From NCBI RefSeq assembly GCF_000346465.2, contig NC_034014.1, positions 26,545,600 to 26,609,599 of the forward strand: a stretch of 64,000 nucleotides of DNA, given 5' to 3'. The translations under genes and the position numbers were made by a program. A model generated the notes under the pieces. It made no database searches. It saw only the letters and a program-made list of their open reading frames with translations, and was not told the origin of the DNA. Source of the stretch: Prunus persica (lineage: Eukaryota > Streptophyta > Magnoliopsida > Rosales > Rosaceae). Below, piece by piece: positions 37,007-48,984 of the stretch (its first letter is position 1; each line of letters starts with the position of its first letter).

Positions 37007-37160
37007 CGTACGAAACACGTTTTCGCTTGGACCCAAAGTAAACTGATTATTCCCCCCCCCATAAAAGCATACGCACTCTCACCATTCACCAAACACTATT
37101 GTCTTTCTTTCCCAAACCTAAATCAAAATACAGGTGCTCATCGGCGACATATTTCATACC

Positions 37161-38103
37161 ATGACACAACCAGAAGCTAGCGCACCATCAGTAGCATATG
37201 CTCATCCCGCTGTTGCGGTTGTCAGCCCTCACTTCTGCAGCCCCTACCCCATGGATATTGCAATTGTTAGAAAACTTCTAACCATAACCCATGGCAGCTT
37301 TGTAGTCACTGATGTCAATGGCAACATCATTTTGAAAGTCAAAGGAGATCATTTACTTGACACGGCTGGTTATCCCATTCTCACTCTAAGACAGAAGGTA
37401 AAGCCTTGTTAATCACCATAACACCATGGTATCTATTTATGTAGCTTTTGCACTTTAAGCCAGCTGCTTGTCTGTGGACATCCAAATTCGTAGTTTGACA
37501 ACAATATAAGTTGTCACACTGTCAAGTCAGATAATATTTATCGTAGTTTATACTACGTATTTCAGTTGTAGTTAACTGACTTATTCGTATCTTTTTATGT
37601 AGTTGATGTCTGCACATGAGAGATGGCAAGTTTTTAGGGGGAAAAGCACAAAATCCAGGGATCTGATTTTTAGTACTAAGAGATCTTCAATGGTCCAATT
37701 TTACACCAAATTAGATGTTTTCTTAGCACATAACACAACAGAGAAGGTACCTGACTTCAAGGTCAAAGGAAGTTGGTCTGAAAAATCCTGCGTCATATAT
37801 GCTGGGGACTACTCCACCATTGTTGCCCAAGTAAGATTACTTTAATTAAGTTTATGAATCATCATCAACTACATTAACATTTATTACTTCTAGCATATTT
37901 ACTGCGTACTGACTGATTGGGATGTAATATGTTGTGGGAAAACATTGCAGATGCATAAGAAGCGCACAGTTAAAAGTGAGTTGCTTGGAAAGGACCATTT
38001 CATGGTGACAGTGAATCCTGGGATTGATTATGCATTCATCGTCGCGCTTATTGTGATTCTTGATGAGATTAACACTGCTAGTACTCCTACTGTTCCAACC
38101 TAA
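37161..38103 (+). CDS. LURP-one-related protein A (24-nt internal deletion)
   Basis: Exons 37161-37397, 37603-37830, 37951-38103, all GT-AG and phase 0. The product is 205 residues. It has the LOR/DUF567 (tubby C2-like) plan: a proline/alanine-rich head, VVSPHFCSPYPMDIAIVRK, FVVTDVNGNIILKVKG, then RWQVFRGKSTKSRDLIFSTK, FKVKGSWSEKSCVIYAG and a hydrophobic C-terminal strand-helix (DYAFIVALIVILDEIN). Arabidopsis LURP1 is needed for basal defence against downy mildew; the biochemistry is unknown. Compared with gene B, eight residues (equivalent of SFRDHRIL) are missing after VKGDH, so one beta-hairpin of the barrel is shortened. The reading frame is otherwise intact. Confidence 0.88.
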
Positions 38104-39855
38104 TGTATCAAGGATTAGGATCATGAATTGATTAGTTTAGATCCACTTCTTACTTTAATTAGGAAACGACGCATGTTTGTCCCTTTGGCCTAATTTATTC
38201 ATTCATACTCATGATGGGCATTGTAAACATGTTGGATTTTTTTCTTTAAAGAAGTTTTGTTACAACAATAAAAATAATATTGTTTTTGTGATGTTGAACG
38301 TTGTGTATAATATAATTACTATCATCTCCGTATCAGTACGAAGATGTTTTAAGAATCACGAAGTTGTGTAATTATGTTATGTTTCAAAGTTTATGTGACA
38401 ATTTTTTAAAATTCACACGACCTCTTAATAAGATTTTGTTTGTTTGTTGGTTTGTGCGTGTATGACTATAGCAACTATTGAAAGGGTTTAGAATATTGCA
38501 TGCTTGATGTGTGTCTAGATTGAATAAATGTGTGAAATATGTAAATTAATCATTGACCCTTGACGAATGTGCCCAATGAATGTCATTATGTTGCCAAATT
38601 CCAGTATAATCTTCCTTTGTTTAGTGCCATGTGATGGGCAATTGACGAGGATGATGACGAACTTGAAAGTTACAAACAGGACAGCCTTTAGTTTGGTGCA
38701 TAATGAGTTTATTTGACTCTAATCGTGATCAGTGCGATGTGCTTCTCATGTTCACATATATTTCTCCACGTTTGCTGCTCCTCATGTTCACATGTTTCTC
38801 CTCCACAAGTGCTCCTCGTTAATTGGCTCTCTAATTTCCATATATATTGGTTTATTACTCTTTCAGATTTCTTAAATTTCATGCAAATTAGGTAATTCTT
38901 CATTTAGTATATTGGAAAACGATTTGGCCTCAACAACTTATATCCCACAATTAAAACATATGACTTAAGTTGGTTAGAGTGAATGTACTCCCCACTATGT
39001 ATTTGAGTTTAAATTTCATTATCTGCAGCGAGTTTGGATTACGATTCTACGGAAAAAATTAACCGGCCCATGAACCAACCCATAATTTTTGTTTGAAAAA
39101 GAGAGAATAAAAGGGTCATGCTAAAATAGGCCTTTGTAACTCAAATATCATAGACGATAACCCACCAATAATAATATAATGTTTAAGTAAAATCTAATTT
39201 TAAAATTGGATGACAATATGTCCATGTAAGTTGATTTATTTATAAATTCTGCCACTAGATCTTTATTTGGTGGCTGACAGTTTTTCATCCCCTCATTTTA
39301 TGCAAATGAATTATACCTCTCACTACACATTTATATTTGTACTCCTGTAATAATGGCCTACAATCAAATTTATTCAAATACTCCCTCTTAACCTCCTATA
39401 GGTCGAATAAATGAATTTTTTTATACCTACACCCTCCAATTATATATATTTACCTAATATTCTTCAATCCTAGTGATCGGGTTTTATTTGGTGACTGTTG
39501 ACACTTTTTTTTTTTTTTGGTGTGTAATAGTTGTAGGTGATTAAAAATAAATTTTATAGATCTAATCTCAATTTACTAAATAAAATAACACTTTATTTTT
39601 TGCTGGGATATAATAACACTTTCAAACAAAATTGTCTTCACCATGCCTACACAATCCAAACGTATAATTGATTTCAGTCTCAGATATTTTAATATGAATT
39701 AGCACAGGCTTGTCGCCATGACTTCGTCTCATATAAATTATGAGATAAACTTCCAACTTCAAACTTTGAACCAAAAAGTTGGTCTAAATTTTTTAATAAG
39801 AGGATTAAATTGAGAGGAATAAACCAAGCCACCTTTCCAGAACCCTCTATAGTAT
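38104..39855. other. Spacer between LOR genes A and B
   Basis: AT-rich. A possible SINE head (acttaagttggttagagtg ... gagtttaaattt) lies near 38965-39020, but its Pol III boxes are poor. No coding exon seen. Confidence 0.4.
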
Positions 39856-39921
39856 TTGTTTAAAAGTCGACAATTTCAAATTCTACGCATTGGCTTGACT
39901 TGCTTTGTTTTAAACGGAAAC

Positions 39922-39927
39922 GGTCAA
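39922..39927 (-). promoter_or_regulatory. W-box of LOR gene B
   Basis: ggtcaa, the complement of TTGACC, 139 bases before the ATG, in the same conserved block as in gene A and again followed by gaaacacgtttt and ataaaag (39961). Confidence 0.5.
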
Positions 39928-40065
39928 TACAGGAAACACGTTTTGGCATGTCCTCATTTCATAAAAGATCAATCTCACCATTCACCAAACATTGTTGCCG
40001 TTCTTTCTATCCTAAACCAAATCAAAATACAGGTGCGCTCATCGGTATCCGCCATTTCTCTTACC

Positions 40066-41112
40066 ATGAAACAACCAGAAGCTAGCGCACCATCGATAGC
40101 CTACGCTAATCCGGCATCATTAGAGTACGCTGATCCCGGGACAATAGCCTATGCTCATCCCGCCGTTGCGATCGTCAGCCCTCACTTCTGCAGCCCCCAA
40201 CCTGTAGATCTTGCAATTGTTAGAAAAGTTTTGACCATAACCGATGGCAACTTTGTGGTCTCTGATATCAATGGCAACGTCATTTTTAAAGTCAAGGGAG
40301 CTCATTTAAGCTTTCGTGACCACAGGATCTTACTTGACACAGCTGGTTATCCCATCATCACTCTAAGAAAGAAGGTAAAACTTTGTTAGTTAACATAACA
40401 CATGAAAAAAACCATGTATAGGGTTTTTATGTAGCTTTTGCACTTTATTTAACCCTTGTTTGTGAACGTTTAGGTTTATAGGGTAAGAGCCTAATATTTT
40501 TAGATTGTGAATTTGGTAAAACATAATAGTTTGAATTCGTAGTCTGATTATAAATTGACACACAGTCTAGCAAGAGAACATTTACGAGAGTTTATACTAA
40601 TTTTCTTGTATGTACTCATATGTATATTTATGTGCAGTTCGTAAGTGCACATGATAGATGGCAAGTTTTTAGAGGGGATAGCACAGAAACAAGGGATCTG
40701 ATTTTTAGTGCTAAGAGGTCCTCGATGTTCCAATTTAAGACCAAATTGGATATTTTCTTAGCAAATAACATAGCCGAGAAAGCACCTGACTTCAGGATCA
40801 AAGGAAGTTGGTTTGAACGATCTTGTGTCATATATGGTGGGAACTCTTCCACCATCGTTGCCCAAGTAAGATTACTTTAATTAATCTTCTAATCAACTAC
40901 ATTAATATTAATTAATTACTGCATCAACTGTGTACTGGTACTGACTGCGATATAATATCTTTATGGGGAAAATATTGCAGATGCATAAGAAGCGGACAGT
41001 TCAAAGCGTGTTGTTTGGAAAGGACAATTTCATGGTGACAGTGTACCCAGGCATTGACTATGCATTCATCATCGCGCTTATTGTGATTCTTGATGAGATT
41101 AATGAAAATTAA
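40066..41112 (+). CDS. LURP-one-related protein B
   Basis: Exons 40066-40374, 40638-40865, 40981-41112, phase 0, product 222 residues. Same domain plan as gene A, but with a longer head containing duplicated AYANPAS / EYADPGT / AYAHPAV units and the complete LSFRDHRILLDTAGYP loop. Exon 2 encodes RWQVFRGDSTETRDLIFSAK and FRIKGSWFERSCVIYGG. Exon 3 encodes MHKKRTVQSVLFGKDNFMV and the C-terminal DYAFIIALIVILDEINEN. Introns 1 and 2 are 263 and 115 bases. The close match in coding, leader and promoter sequence shows that A and B come from a tandem duplication. Confidence 0.93.
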
Positions 41113-42518
41113 AATTAATACCAAGGATTGAGTAGATTAGTTTGGATCTACTTTGTTACTCTAATGAGGAAACGGTACATCTTTGTTGCTATCCCTTTGG
41201 CCTTTTCCTTTGTAAATATTCATAAATATTAAGATTTATTTTAGTATATGTTGCTCGATTATAATTTTCATTTGATAAATGACATATGAATGTGATGATG
41301 CATGCACTCATATTGATTTGACATTTGTGGCTAAAATCTCTCATTCCTCACATATCTTTTCTTCTTCTAAATTTTCAACCTTTGTTGCCCTCATGTTCAT
41401 ATCTTTCTCCACGTCCTCTACTTTGTATTGGTTTCTTTCTGTCTCAAATTTCCCAAATTTTGCAATTAATCAGAAAAGCCTCTAATATACTAAACACGTA
41501 TGATTTGCTCTAGAAAACTTATTTCCCATGATCTTGTATATAAAATGAGATTTACGTAAGATAGTATTTTTGCTCACCATACTTTAACCTAAGGTATATG
41601 CTCATAACATTTCTCAACGCTGGACACGTGTCTATAAATATAATCATAGTTACATAAAACAAAGTTAAAAATTAATCATAATTATGCCTATGAACACGTA
41701 TCAATTATTAAAAATATATATAAAGCAAAAGGCAGAGAATGGTGAAACATTCAAAATACCAGAAAATGCCCTTTGCTAATTCAAACATTAAGAATTGAAA
41801 TTATTAATTAAATGAGGATAATATGGTAAATTCATATTTTTTAATATTAAAAAAATTAAAATTAAAAACAAAATAAGATAATAGGTCCTACTTTTATGGA
41901 ACATAACTACCTGTTATCTTTTATTAATTCTAAAAATAAAATAAAAAAGAAAAAGAAAACCAATTGGCACATGCGTGAGCATGTGTCAAGGGGCTAGTTA
42001 AAAATAATAATACAACAAATATTAAGATTATAGCAAACTCACCACGATTGTGTTTCCATAAATCAAGTTTTTGACCCTCACTCTGCGACATAAGGTAATT
42101 ACAAGTAATTGGTGCAACAAATATTCCTAATAATAGAACTTTAATTATGCACCTAAATATTCAAAATCACATCTAGCTCTTGCTTTTTGTTCTTTTAATT
42201 TTTTTGCTTTCTCCCTTGTTACATACACATGTAAAGAATACATTATTCTTATTTACACAGAAATAACTGAGTCAATAACATTTAAAATAAATAATTTTCA
42301 AATAACAAAATTGGAAATGAAATATTTGTCTTTCATCCATGTCATTAATGGATATGGGATTTATTCGAGAACATGTCCCCACGCACTACATCCATGCGTG
42401 AACAAGAGGGCTCCGCCACTTCAGGCAATTGCAATTGTTACTCAGTCGGATTCAGACACGCCGAAAGATTCCCTCCCACTATGTGAACACGTCAATGCAA
42501 ACGGACAATGCCCAGCTC
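41113..42518. other. Spacer between LOR genes B and C
   Basis: AT-rich, with runs of aaaataaaa near 41840-41960. One open frame (42311-42580) overlaps the promoter of gene C and does not look like protein. No gene seen. Confidence 0.4.
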
Positions 42519-42524
42519 GGTCAA
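42519..42524 (-). promoter_or_regulatory. W-box of LOR gene C
   Basis: ggtcaa (complement of TTGACC), 121 bases before the ATG. A TATA-like aataaataata follows at 42556. The rest of this promoter does not match A and B, so the W-box position may be coincidental. Confidence 0.4.
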
Positions 42525-42639
42525 CTCTTATCTCTTTTCTCTATTCTCATCCTTCAATAAATAATACCCAAACTATCTGATCAGAGATCACACACCAAAA
42601 ACAATCAAGCTCTGCAAGTGTGGGTGAGAAACTAACGAC

Positions 42640-43592
42640 ATGTCGTATACGGTGCCGGTGCCTGCAGCTGGTCCGAGCGCTCAGCCACTGGCGAACCCAG
42701 TGACCGTGGTCAGCCCACAGTTCCACGCAACGTACCCAGTGGATCTGGTGATCACCGAGAAGATGATGAGCCTCAAGGAAGGTACATTCACAGTCTCCGA
42801 TGTCAACGGCAATCTCATGTTCAAGATCAAAGGCTCCCTGTTCAGCCTTCACGACCGCCGCGTTTTGGTCGACGGCGCCGACACTCCGATCCTCTCTTTT
42901 CGACAAAAGGTACCCACCTGTATTTGTGTTACATGGGTTGGCGACACGTGTACGTACTGATATAGTTATTGTGAATCGCAGTAATTAAGTTAAATTTGTT
43001 AACTACAATTTACACCCCCATGTTGATCTCATATAAGGTCAAATCAAAACAGCTCTAAAGCACTAAAAAATTACACCCCATGTTTCTGCTTTGATCTAGT
43101 TTGATCATAGTGCTCTTATTTGGGTTGATTTAGATATTGACAGCGCATAGGAGATGGCACGTATATAGAGGAGAGAGCTCAGAGGCCAAAGATTTACTTT
43201 TCACTGCGAAGAAGTCATCGTTTTTCCAGTTAAAGACTGAATTAGATGTGTTCTTGGCTGCTAATACAAAAGAAGAGCAATATGATTTCAAGGTCAAAGG
43301 AAGTTGGGGGGAGAGATCATGCACCATATACACTGGAGACAACACCATCATTGCTCAAGTAAGATTTAGCATATCATCCATCAGTTTCATTATGATGCAT
43401 GATGATGATATAACATACATATATAATGTATTAATGTGAATGCAGATGCACAAGAAGCATGATGTTAAAAGTGTTTTGTTTGGAAGAGATGCATTTGGAG
43501 TTACTGTGTACCCTCATGTTGATTACGCCTTTATAGTTGCTGTTGTGGTCATTCTTCACGAGATTAATATGGATAGAGGCGGGGAAGACTGA
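42640..43592 (+). CDS. LURP-one-related protein C
   Basis: Exons 42640-42909, 43134-43358, 43446-43592, phase 0, product 213 residues. The intron positions equal those of A and B. The head is short (SYTVPVPAAGPSAQP). Then come VVSPQFHATYPVDLVITEK, FTVSDVNGNLMFKIKG, SLHDRRVLVDGADTPIL, RWHVYRGESSEAKDLLFTAK and FKVKGSWGERSCTIYTG. The hydrophobic C-terminal segment is DYAFIVAVVVILHEIN. It is more diverged than A and B and richer in G and C in exon 1, so it is the oldest copy or the least altered. Family role: basal defence (LURP1), function otherwise unknown. Confidence 0.93.
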
Positions 43593-44280
43593 AGCTGTGA
43601 TGTGAATCGTGATGCTGCTTCTTAATTACAATAAAATTATAATTATGATGAATAAATTAGTGATTTTCACTTGTAATGTCACTTAACCCTATAGGAATTT
43701 CCAAGACTACTTCTATTGTGATTTCTGGAATCTTTCAAATGAATAAATGAATGTTTGTGTGCCTCTGCTTCTGGAGAAATTTTGAGTGGCACCGCTTTAT
43801 AATTTCTCGTTGACTTGAGCTTAAACATGATTTGTTACCCAAAGAAAAAGGCAGATTAATATTTTAGTATGAGTAATGCTATTCTTATCACATTTTCATA
43901 CCACATAATGTGACATCTTATTTGGACATGCCATCTCATTTAATTTCATTTTAAATTATCTTATTTTCATTCATTTCAGTTAATATATTTAATAATTATT
44001 ATAATAATAAATTTTGTAGACTTCTCATATTCTTGCGTCCTCCTCCACCACTCTTCGTCTACCCCAATCAATTTCCTCCTCCCTCTTGAGAAAATCAGAC
44101 ACCGAGACAAAGCCCCAAGGAATCGATAGAGAAAAAGCATATTAAGGAAAAGCAAAAATATCAGCACCAAAAAAAAACTATCGACACCACTGTCGAGAAG
44201 ACAGAGGCAGAGTGTAAAGGGGCTTATGGAGCATGAAAGCACATTTTTATGAAGAATGAAAACGCCCCTACCATGACAAT
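43593..44280. other. 3' flank of LOR gene C
   Basis: 3' UTR, then AT-rich DNA with taataataat repeats (about 43990-44010). No gene seen. Confidence 0.4.
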
Positions 44281-44289
44281 CCCAGAATG

Positions 44290-44870
44290 GTAGTATCAAG
44301 GAACCCTTTGGCTGTCAAAGGCCAGCCACCACCGCCGTCAACCTTACCATTCTTAGCCCTAAGTTCAAGGATTTCCAACTCTTTGGATGGGCTAACCACC
44401 ACCTCACACAGCTTTGTTTTATCGGGTGCACTCTGAGTACTACAAGTGGCCGTATCCCTCTTCTAATTTCACCTGTCAACTCTTTTCATGGACTCACCAC
44501 CACCTGACAAAGCATTGAATCATTGATTGCAGACTGAGCAACACCAGTGGAGCCTTGTGCCCGTCTAAGCCCCCCTTTAGCACCAGCTCTAACCCACAAG
44601 ATTCCTCTATTAAGTTTTAGAGAGCAACCTGGGCTAAGCGACGGAAGAAATTTTTTTCTTTTTTGAAGGGGGATTGCAAACACCGTTAACAACAAATTTC
44701 TTCTTACCACATTTCTGTTGTGTAGGCTGCACCGTATTTATTGTGGGATCAGATTCAGTATTCAAGGATGCCAGCTTGTGGAGTGCGGCATCTTCCACAA
44801 GAACAGCATGAATATTCTCGGACTCATCAGATTCGGTATACAACGTTCGTCCATTGCGTTCCAAATCCAA
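44290..44870 (-). pseudogene. Degraded gene fragment with repeated LCxVVVSP-KEL motif
   Basis: Reading down the minus strand there is an intact piece (44870-44634) with DLERNGRTLYTESDESENIH and CGKKKFVVNGVCNPPSKKKK. It is followed after a frame change by GSTGVAQSAINDSMLCQVVV, and after another by KLCEVVVSPSKELEILELRA and KNGKVDGGGGWPLTAKG. The two LCxVVVSP-(S)KEL blocks look like an internal duplication. At least two frame breaks and a stop interrupt it. I do not recognise the family. It could be a transposon-derived or Rosaceae-specific protein. Confidence 0.35.
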
Positions 44871-44969
44871 GGCTAGCTAGTAATCTTGACATGCTTTAAT
44901 CCAAGTGTAGGGTGATTTTCATTTTGCAGTCCATTGCTAAAACAAAAAAGTCTAATATCCTTACATATT

Positions 44970-45165
44970 AATGGCGAACAAATCGAATACTGACCATACT
45001 CAATCGAAGGTCTGCTTTGAGTTAAATTGTAATACTTGGCTTTGGTTCGGTTTTCTTATCAATTTTAAAATTAAATAAATAATACCTATATCAAATTAGA
45101 TATTCGATCTAGTACAGTCAATATTCGATTTGTTCGGCATACATATTCACCCCTAATGAAGGTTA
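44970..45165. mobile_element. Short MITE relic ending in CACCCCTA
   Basis: cgaacaaatcgaatactgac near the left is mirrored by attcgatttgttcggcatac at the right, which runs into ttcacccctaat. The end matches the TAGGGGTG-type ends of the elements at 61.9 and 63.3 kb. Confidence 0.45.
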
Positions 45166-45314
45166 TGTTTCCATTCATGTTTCATTGACTCAATTTTTAT
45201 ACATGCGTATCTAATTATGGGCAATTGGGGAGTTTTAAACATCATTCTTGCACTTGAAATTGAGTCTCTCACATTCCTCTAAAATTCAAATAATCAAATC
45301 CTCTCTCTCTCTCA

Positions 45315-45650
45315 TAATTAGTTAGGTGTGGGAATTGAGACCGAAAAACGGGAACACCAAGCTGCACCGGATGGAAAAACATGAAAAAAAAAATCGTGTC
45401 AACAAACAGGCACCGAACTGAACTGGACCGGCTTTGTATTTTTTATATTTTATATTTTAAATTATTCAAATCCAATGCTAAATTTCTAATACCATAATTA
45501 ATATATCTCTCCAAACCCAACTTTAAAGCACCTCTCTTTTACAAGAAATTGGGTCATTTATGAATTTTGAAGCTCAATGAATACAATTTAGTTGAAATTT
45601 GTAAATATATATACACAAAAATCCGGTCTAGTTAGCTCTCCATTCCCTCC
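45315..45650. mobile_element. Truncated copy of the 63.3-kb MITE family
   Basis: From gaccgaaaaacgggaac through ctgaactggaccggc and on through an AT-rich body containing taatgctaaatttctaata and agttgaaatttgtaa, it is colinear with 63480-63700 of the element at 63334-63900. Ends are not preserved. Confidence 0.5.
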
Positions 45651-45787
45651 CTCAAGAATTATATATACACAATCCGGTCTAGTACTCGCCCATTTTGGTC
45701 CAAGGAGTTTGTTAGAGGCAGTAAGATATTGTTTGCGCGTTCACACTATCACGTGGCACTAGTGTGCCTCTTTGTTAAGGCGTTAAT

Positions 45788-45997
45788 ACTAGTGCCACTT
45801 TGTTAAGGCATTCTCAATCACACAGCAGTACCATTTCTGAGATAATAGAACCTTGTTCTTCACGCTTCTCTCATTGCTCCTCAAGATTCTATACTAGTGC
45901 CACTTTGTTAAGGCATTCTCAATCACACTGCAGTACCATTTCTGAGATAATAGAACCTTGTTCTTCGTGCTTCTCTCATTGCTCCTCAAGATTCTAT
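45788..45997 (+). repeat. Two-copy tandem repeat, unit 105 bases
   Basis: The unit beginning actagtgccactttgttaag starts at 45788 and 45893, with few differences. A partial third copy (cactagtgtgcctctttgtt) precedes it at 45758. Confidence 0.85.
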
Positions 45998-46252
45998 ACA
46001 GGTTCCATTTCAGACAATTTACCTCTCCCTCCATCTTTCTTTTCAATGTTTCAAATATTTCCATTTGTAATTTTCATATAGGTTCATAATTTTCATATAC
46101 ATTTCCTAGTTTCATAATTTTCATACACATTTCATAGTTTCATAGTTTCATAACGTTCATACACCCTCTCCCTCCATCTCTCCCTCCATCTCTCGTTCCA
46201 AAATTTCATAGTTATGCATAAAATATGGATATTCGTGTTCCTTTAAACCATA

Positions 46253-46575
46253 CGGGTGCTCTTGATTATATATGGGTTATGCATAAAATATGGGTTCTTG
46301 ATTATATTTGTGTTTCTTTATACTAAACGGGTGCTCTTGATTATATCTGGGTTATGCATAAAATATAGGTTCTTGATTATATTTGTGTTTCTTTATACTA
46401 AACGGGTGCTCTTGATTATATCTGGGTTATGCATAAAATATAGGTTCTTGATTATATTTGTGTTTCTTTATACTATACGGGTGCTCTTGATTATATCTGG
46501 GTTATGCATAAAATATAGGTTCTTGATTATATTTGTGTTTCTTTATACTATACGGGTGCTCTTGATTATCTATGG
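46253..46575 (+). repeat. 75-bp minisatellite, four copies plus part
   Basis: cgggtgctcttg recurs at 46253, 46328, 46403, 46478 and 46553, an exact 75-base period. Copies 2-4 are nearly identical. Because 75 is a multiple of three, one frame is open through the array, giving a repeated hydrophobic 25-mer that is probably not translated. It lies about 60 bases before exon 1 of the unknown gene. Confidence 0.92.
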
Positions 46576-46637
46576 GTTTTCTTAATAATATATAGTTTAT
46601 TAATTTTTTAATATGATTTTTGCAGGAAGCGTTAATA

Positions 46638-48184
46638 ATGGTGGATTTTGAAGGTTGATTAAATATTTATTTATTTTTATTTTTTACTTATCATAAAAGG
46701 TTGTAAATTTAATATCTTTAATATTTCTTTAATTTTGTACTTACTTATTCATTTTTTCAGAAATACCAAATGAACCAGAGGCTCCGCTGGATAGCTCACC
46801 AGAAAGGGCTATTATATGGTTGTTCCATGTGGTGACCCAAATGTTCGAAAAACTATATACATTGGAGTCAACAGGTGGGCCAGCATTCTTTTTTTTTTTA
46901 CATGTTTATTTGTTATTAATTATCACTTATAAATGTATATATGGCTAAACATCTTTATTTTGTTATTAATTATTTTAGGTTTTTATCTGCTGATGAGCAG
47001 CTGTCTTGCTATATACCAGTATATCGAATGACAATTGTTGCAGGTAGCTTTATTGGAAGTTTCCAAAGAGGGTTGTTGGAAGATGACAACCGTGTCAAGT
47101 TCGAATTGAGAAACCTGGCCGCGTTGAATTTTATGACTGGAACTTTTGCTGTTATGTTTTATATATGGTCTGAGACTCTACTGGACGGAAGGAGGATCGC
47201 GAGATTGAGTGAAGTGTTACTTGAATCAATATGCCTTTTTAATAGGAGGTAAATTCTTTTATATTTGTTTGATTAGTGATCAATACTATGGCTTATATAA
47301 TAATTAGTACTTTTTAAATTGCTACAGGAATAACGTTGATACTGAGCCTGAGAATTGGTACCAGAATGACAACCGAGTTGTGAGAGATAGTATAAGGTTT
47401 ACAATACATTCTATATTAATAAATTTTTACGTCTTCAGTTCTTTTAATTTTCTTTACATCTCATCACTTGCTGTTTATTTAACTTTTCAGGTTTCATCGT
47501 GATGGAGGTATACAAGTTCGTGATGACCATTTCAACTTTTTGGGCTGGATTTTTTTATCAATCCTGCGCCAATTATGATGAACTTTCAGCACAAATATCA
47601 TTTTGTGCGAGAAGAGGAGGACTTGAAGAACCTTACACAACAAGGTTTGAACCTGATAATTGTGTGCCAACACAAGATATCACACAATTCTTTGCCAAAT
47701 TGAAATGGATAAACCTCTACCCAATTAGGTAATTATATAGTTATACAATGTTGATTTATTGTGCATTGAATGTCAAGTGATGGAAATGGGAAATAATATT
47801 GATTTTACTTTTGGTTTGTATTGTTAAGGGATGGAGATCGAAATGATGATGGTGATGTGCAAGGAGACGATGATGAAAATAATGATATCAGGTGTTTTTC
47901 CAATTATGTAGTTATATAACATTGATTTATTGTGCATTGAATGTTAAGTGATGGAAATGGAAAATAATATTGATTTTGTTTTTGTTTGTATTGTTAAGGG
48001 ACGAAGATGGAATTGTGGCCATGAAAATGAAATGGAAGAAAATGAGAGTGAAGTGGAAGAAAATGAGGGTTCATTGGAAGAAAATAAGGGTGATGATGAC
48101 TTGGAAGAAACTGCAAATGGTGCAGTGGGTGAAAACAAAAATGAAGAAGTGGAAGAGAAGGCAAATGAAGAAATGGAATATTAA
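46638..48184 (+). CDS. Multi-exon gene or young pseudogene of unknown family
   Basis: Proposed exons: 46638-46653, 46763-46874, 46979-47248, 47328-47396, 47491-47728, 47829-47891, 47999-48184. All junctions are GT-AG. Exons 1 to 5 join in one frame and include DEQLSCYIPVYRMTIVAGSF, LEDDNRVKFELRNLAALNF, GRRIARLSEVLLESICLFNR, PENWYQNDNRVVRDSIR and FHRDGGIQVRDDHFNFLGW. In exon 5 this frame hits TGA at LRQL, while a shifted frame continues sensibly (MMNFQHKYHFVREEEDLKNL). The last exon reads as a Glu-rich tail (EENESEVEENEGSLEEN) in yet another frame. Either the splice model is wrong near 47570 and 47999 or the gene has frame breaks. No known domain is recognised. A 3' UTR-like segment follows (48290-48560). 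Confidence 0.45.
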
Positions 48185-48984
48185 GAAGTTGTCAAGTATG
48201 TAGCTATAAATAGCTTTTATTAGTGTTTTGCAATTATCTGGTTATATTATAGCATAATGATTTTATTGTGTATTGTATTGCATATTAACAGATGGTGGAA
48301 TTGCATAGGGGGCTGATTAGCAGGATACTGGATTGGAGTTGGACATGCAGCAAAGTAGATTCATGTCCTACTTGTAACTCATTTTAAGTTTTGTCACGAG
48401 AATCTCCCTTTCGGGGGGAAGCAATCTGCTCTAGGCTTGGTTAGCTTAGTTTGACCTTTCCCTTTGTGTTGGTGTATTTGGGTTTATGTACTGTTGTTCT
48501 GGGGCTGTTTCTTGCCCTTCCCCTTCGTTGGGGTTTCAATGAAAAGCAGATTCTAGAATCCGATGTCTGGATATTCCGGAAAGACGTACGCTTGCTCAAT
48601 ATTCTCACTTCTACCCGTAATTAGCTAACCGTACTAAATCATTCAAAATTCCATTTCACTGTAAGCTAGCTACGAATATAGATGTATAAACTTTGGATCG
48701 GAAGTGTGTAACAGCAGGAGTTGAATGTCGTGGTTTTGGTTGTTGGATTGGATTTGGATGATCAAAGCAGAGCAAAGCTTTGAACCCGAGACAGTTGAAT
48801 TGAATGAATACTTACGAATGAAAAATGTGCTATTCTTTGGTCTTTGGATAATCATACAAGAGACGCGTAAAACAAAACAAAAAACAAAAAGAAGCCATAA
48901 ACATAGATAACTTTCTAATTAAAACCACACAATACTAATTAGAACCAATCTAACCTAAATTAAGACCACACAATGCTCCAAATT
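48185..48984. other. 3' region of the unknown gene and spacer
   Basis: An acceptor-like attaacag at 48291 is followed by sequence that looks like a 3' UTR exon (to about 48560). Beyond it is AT-rich spacer without a recognised gene. Confidence 0.4.

Noticed and set aside
46256..46585. 109-residue hydrophobic repeat protein
   Set aside because: It is the translation of the 75-bp minisatellite. The open frame follows from the period being a multiple of three.
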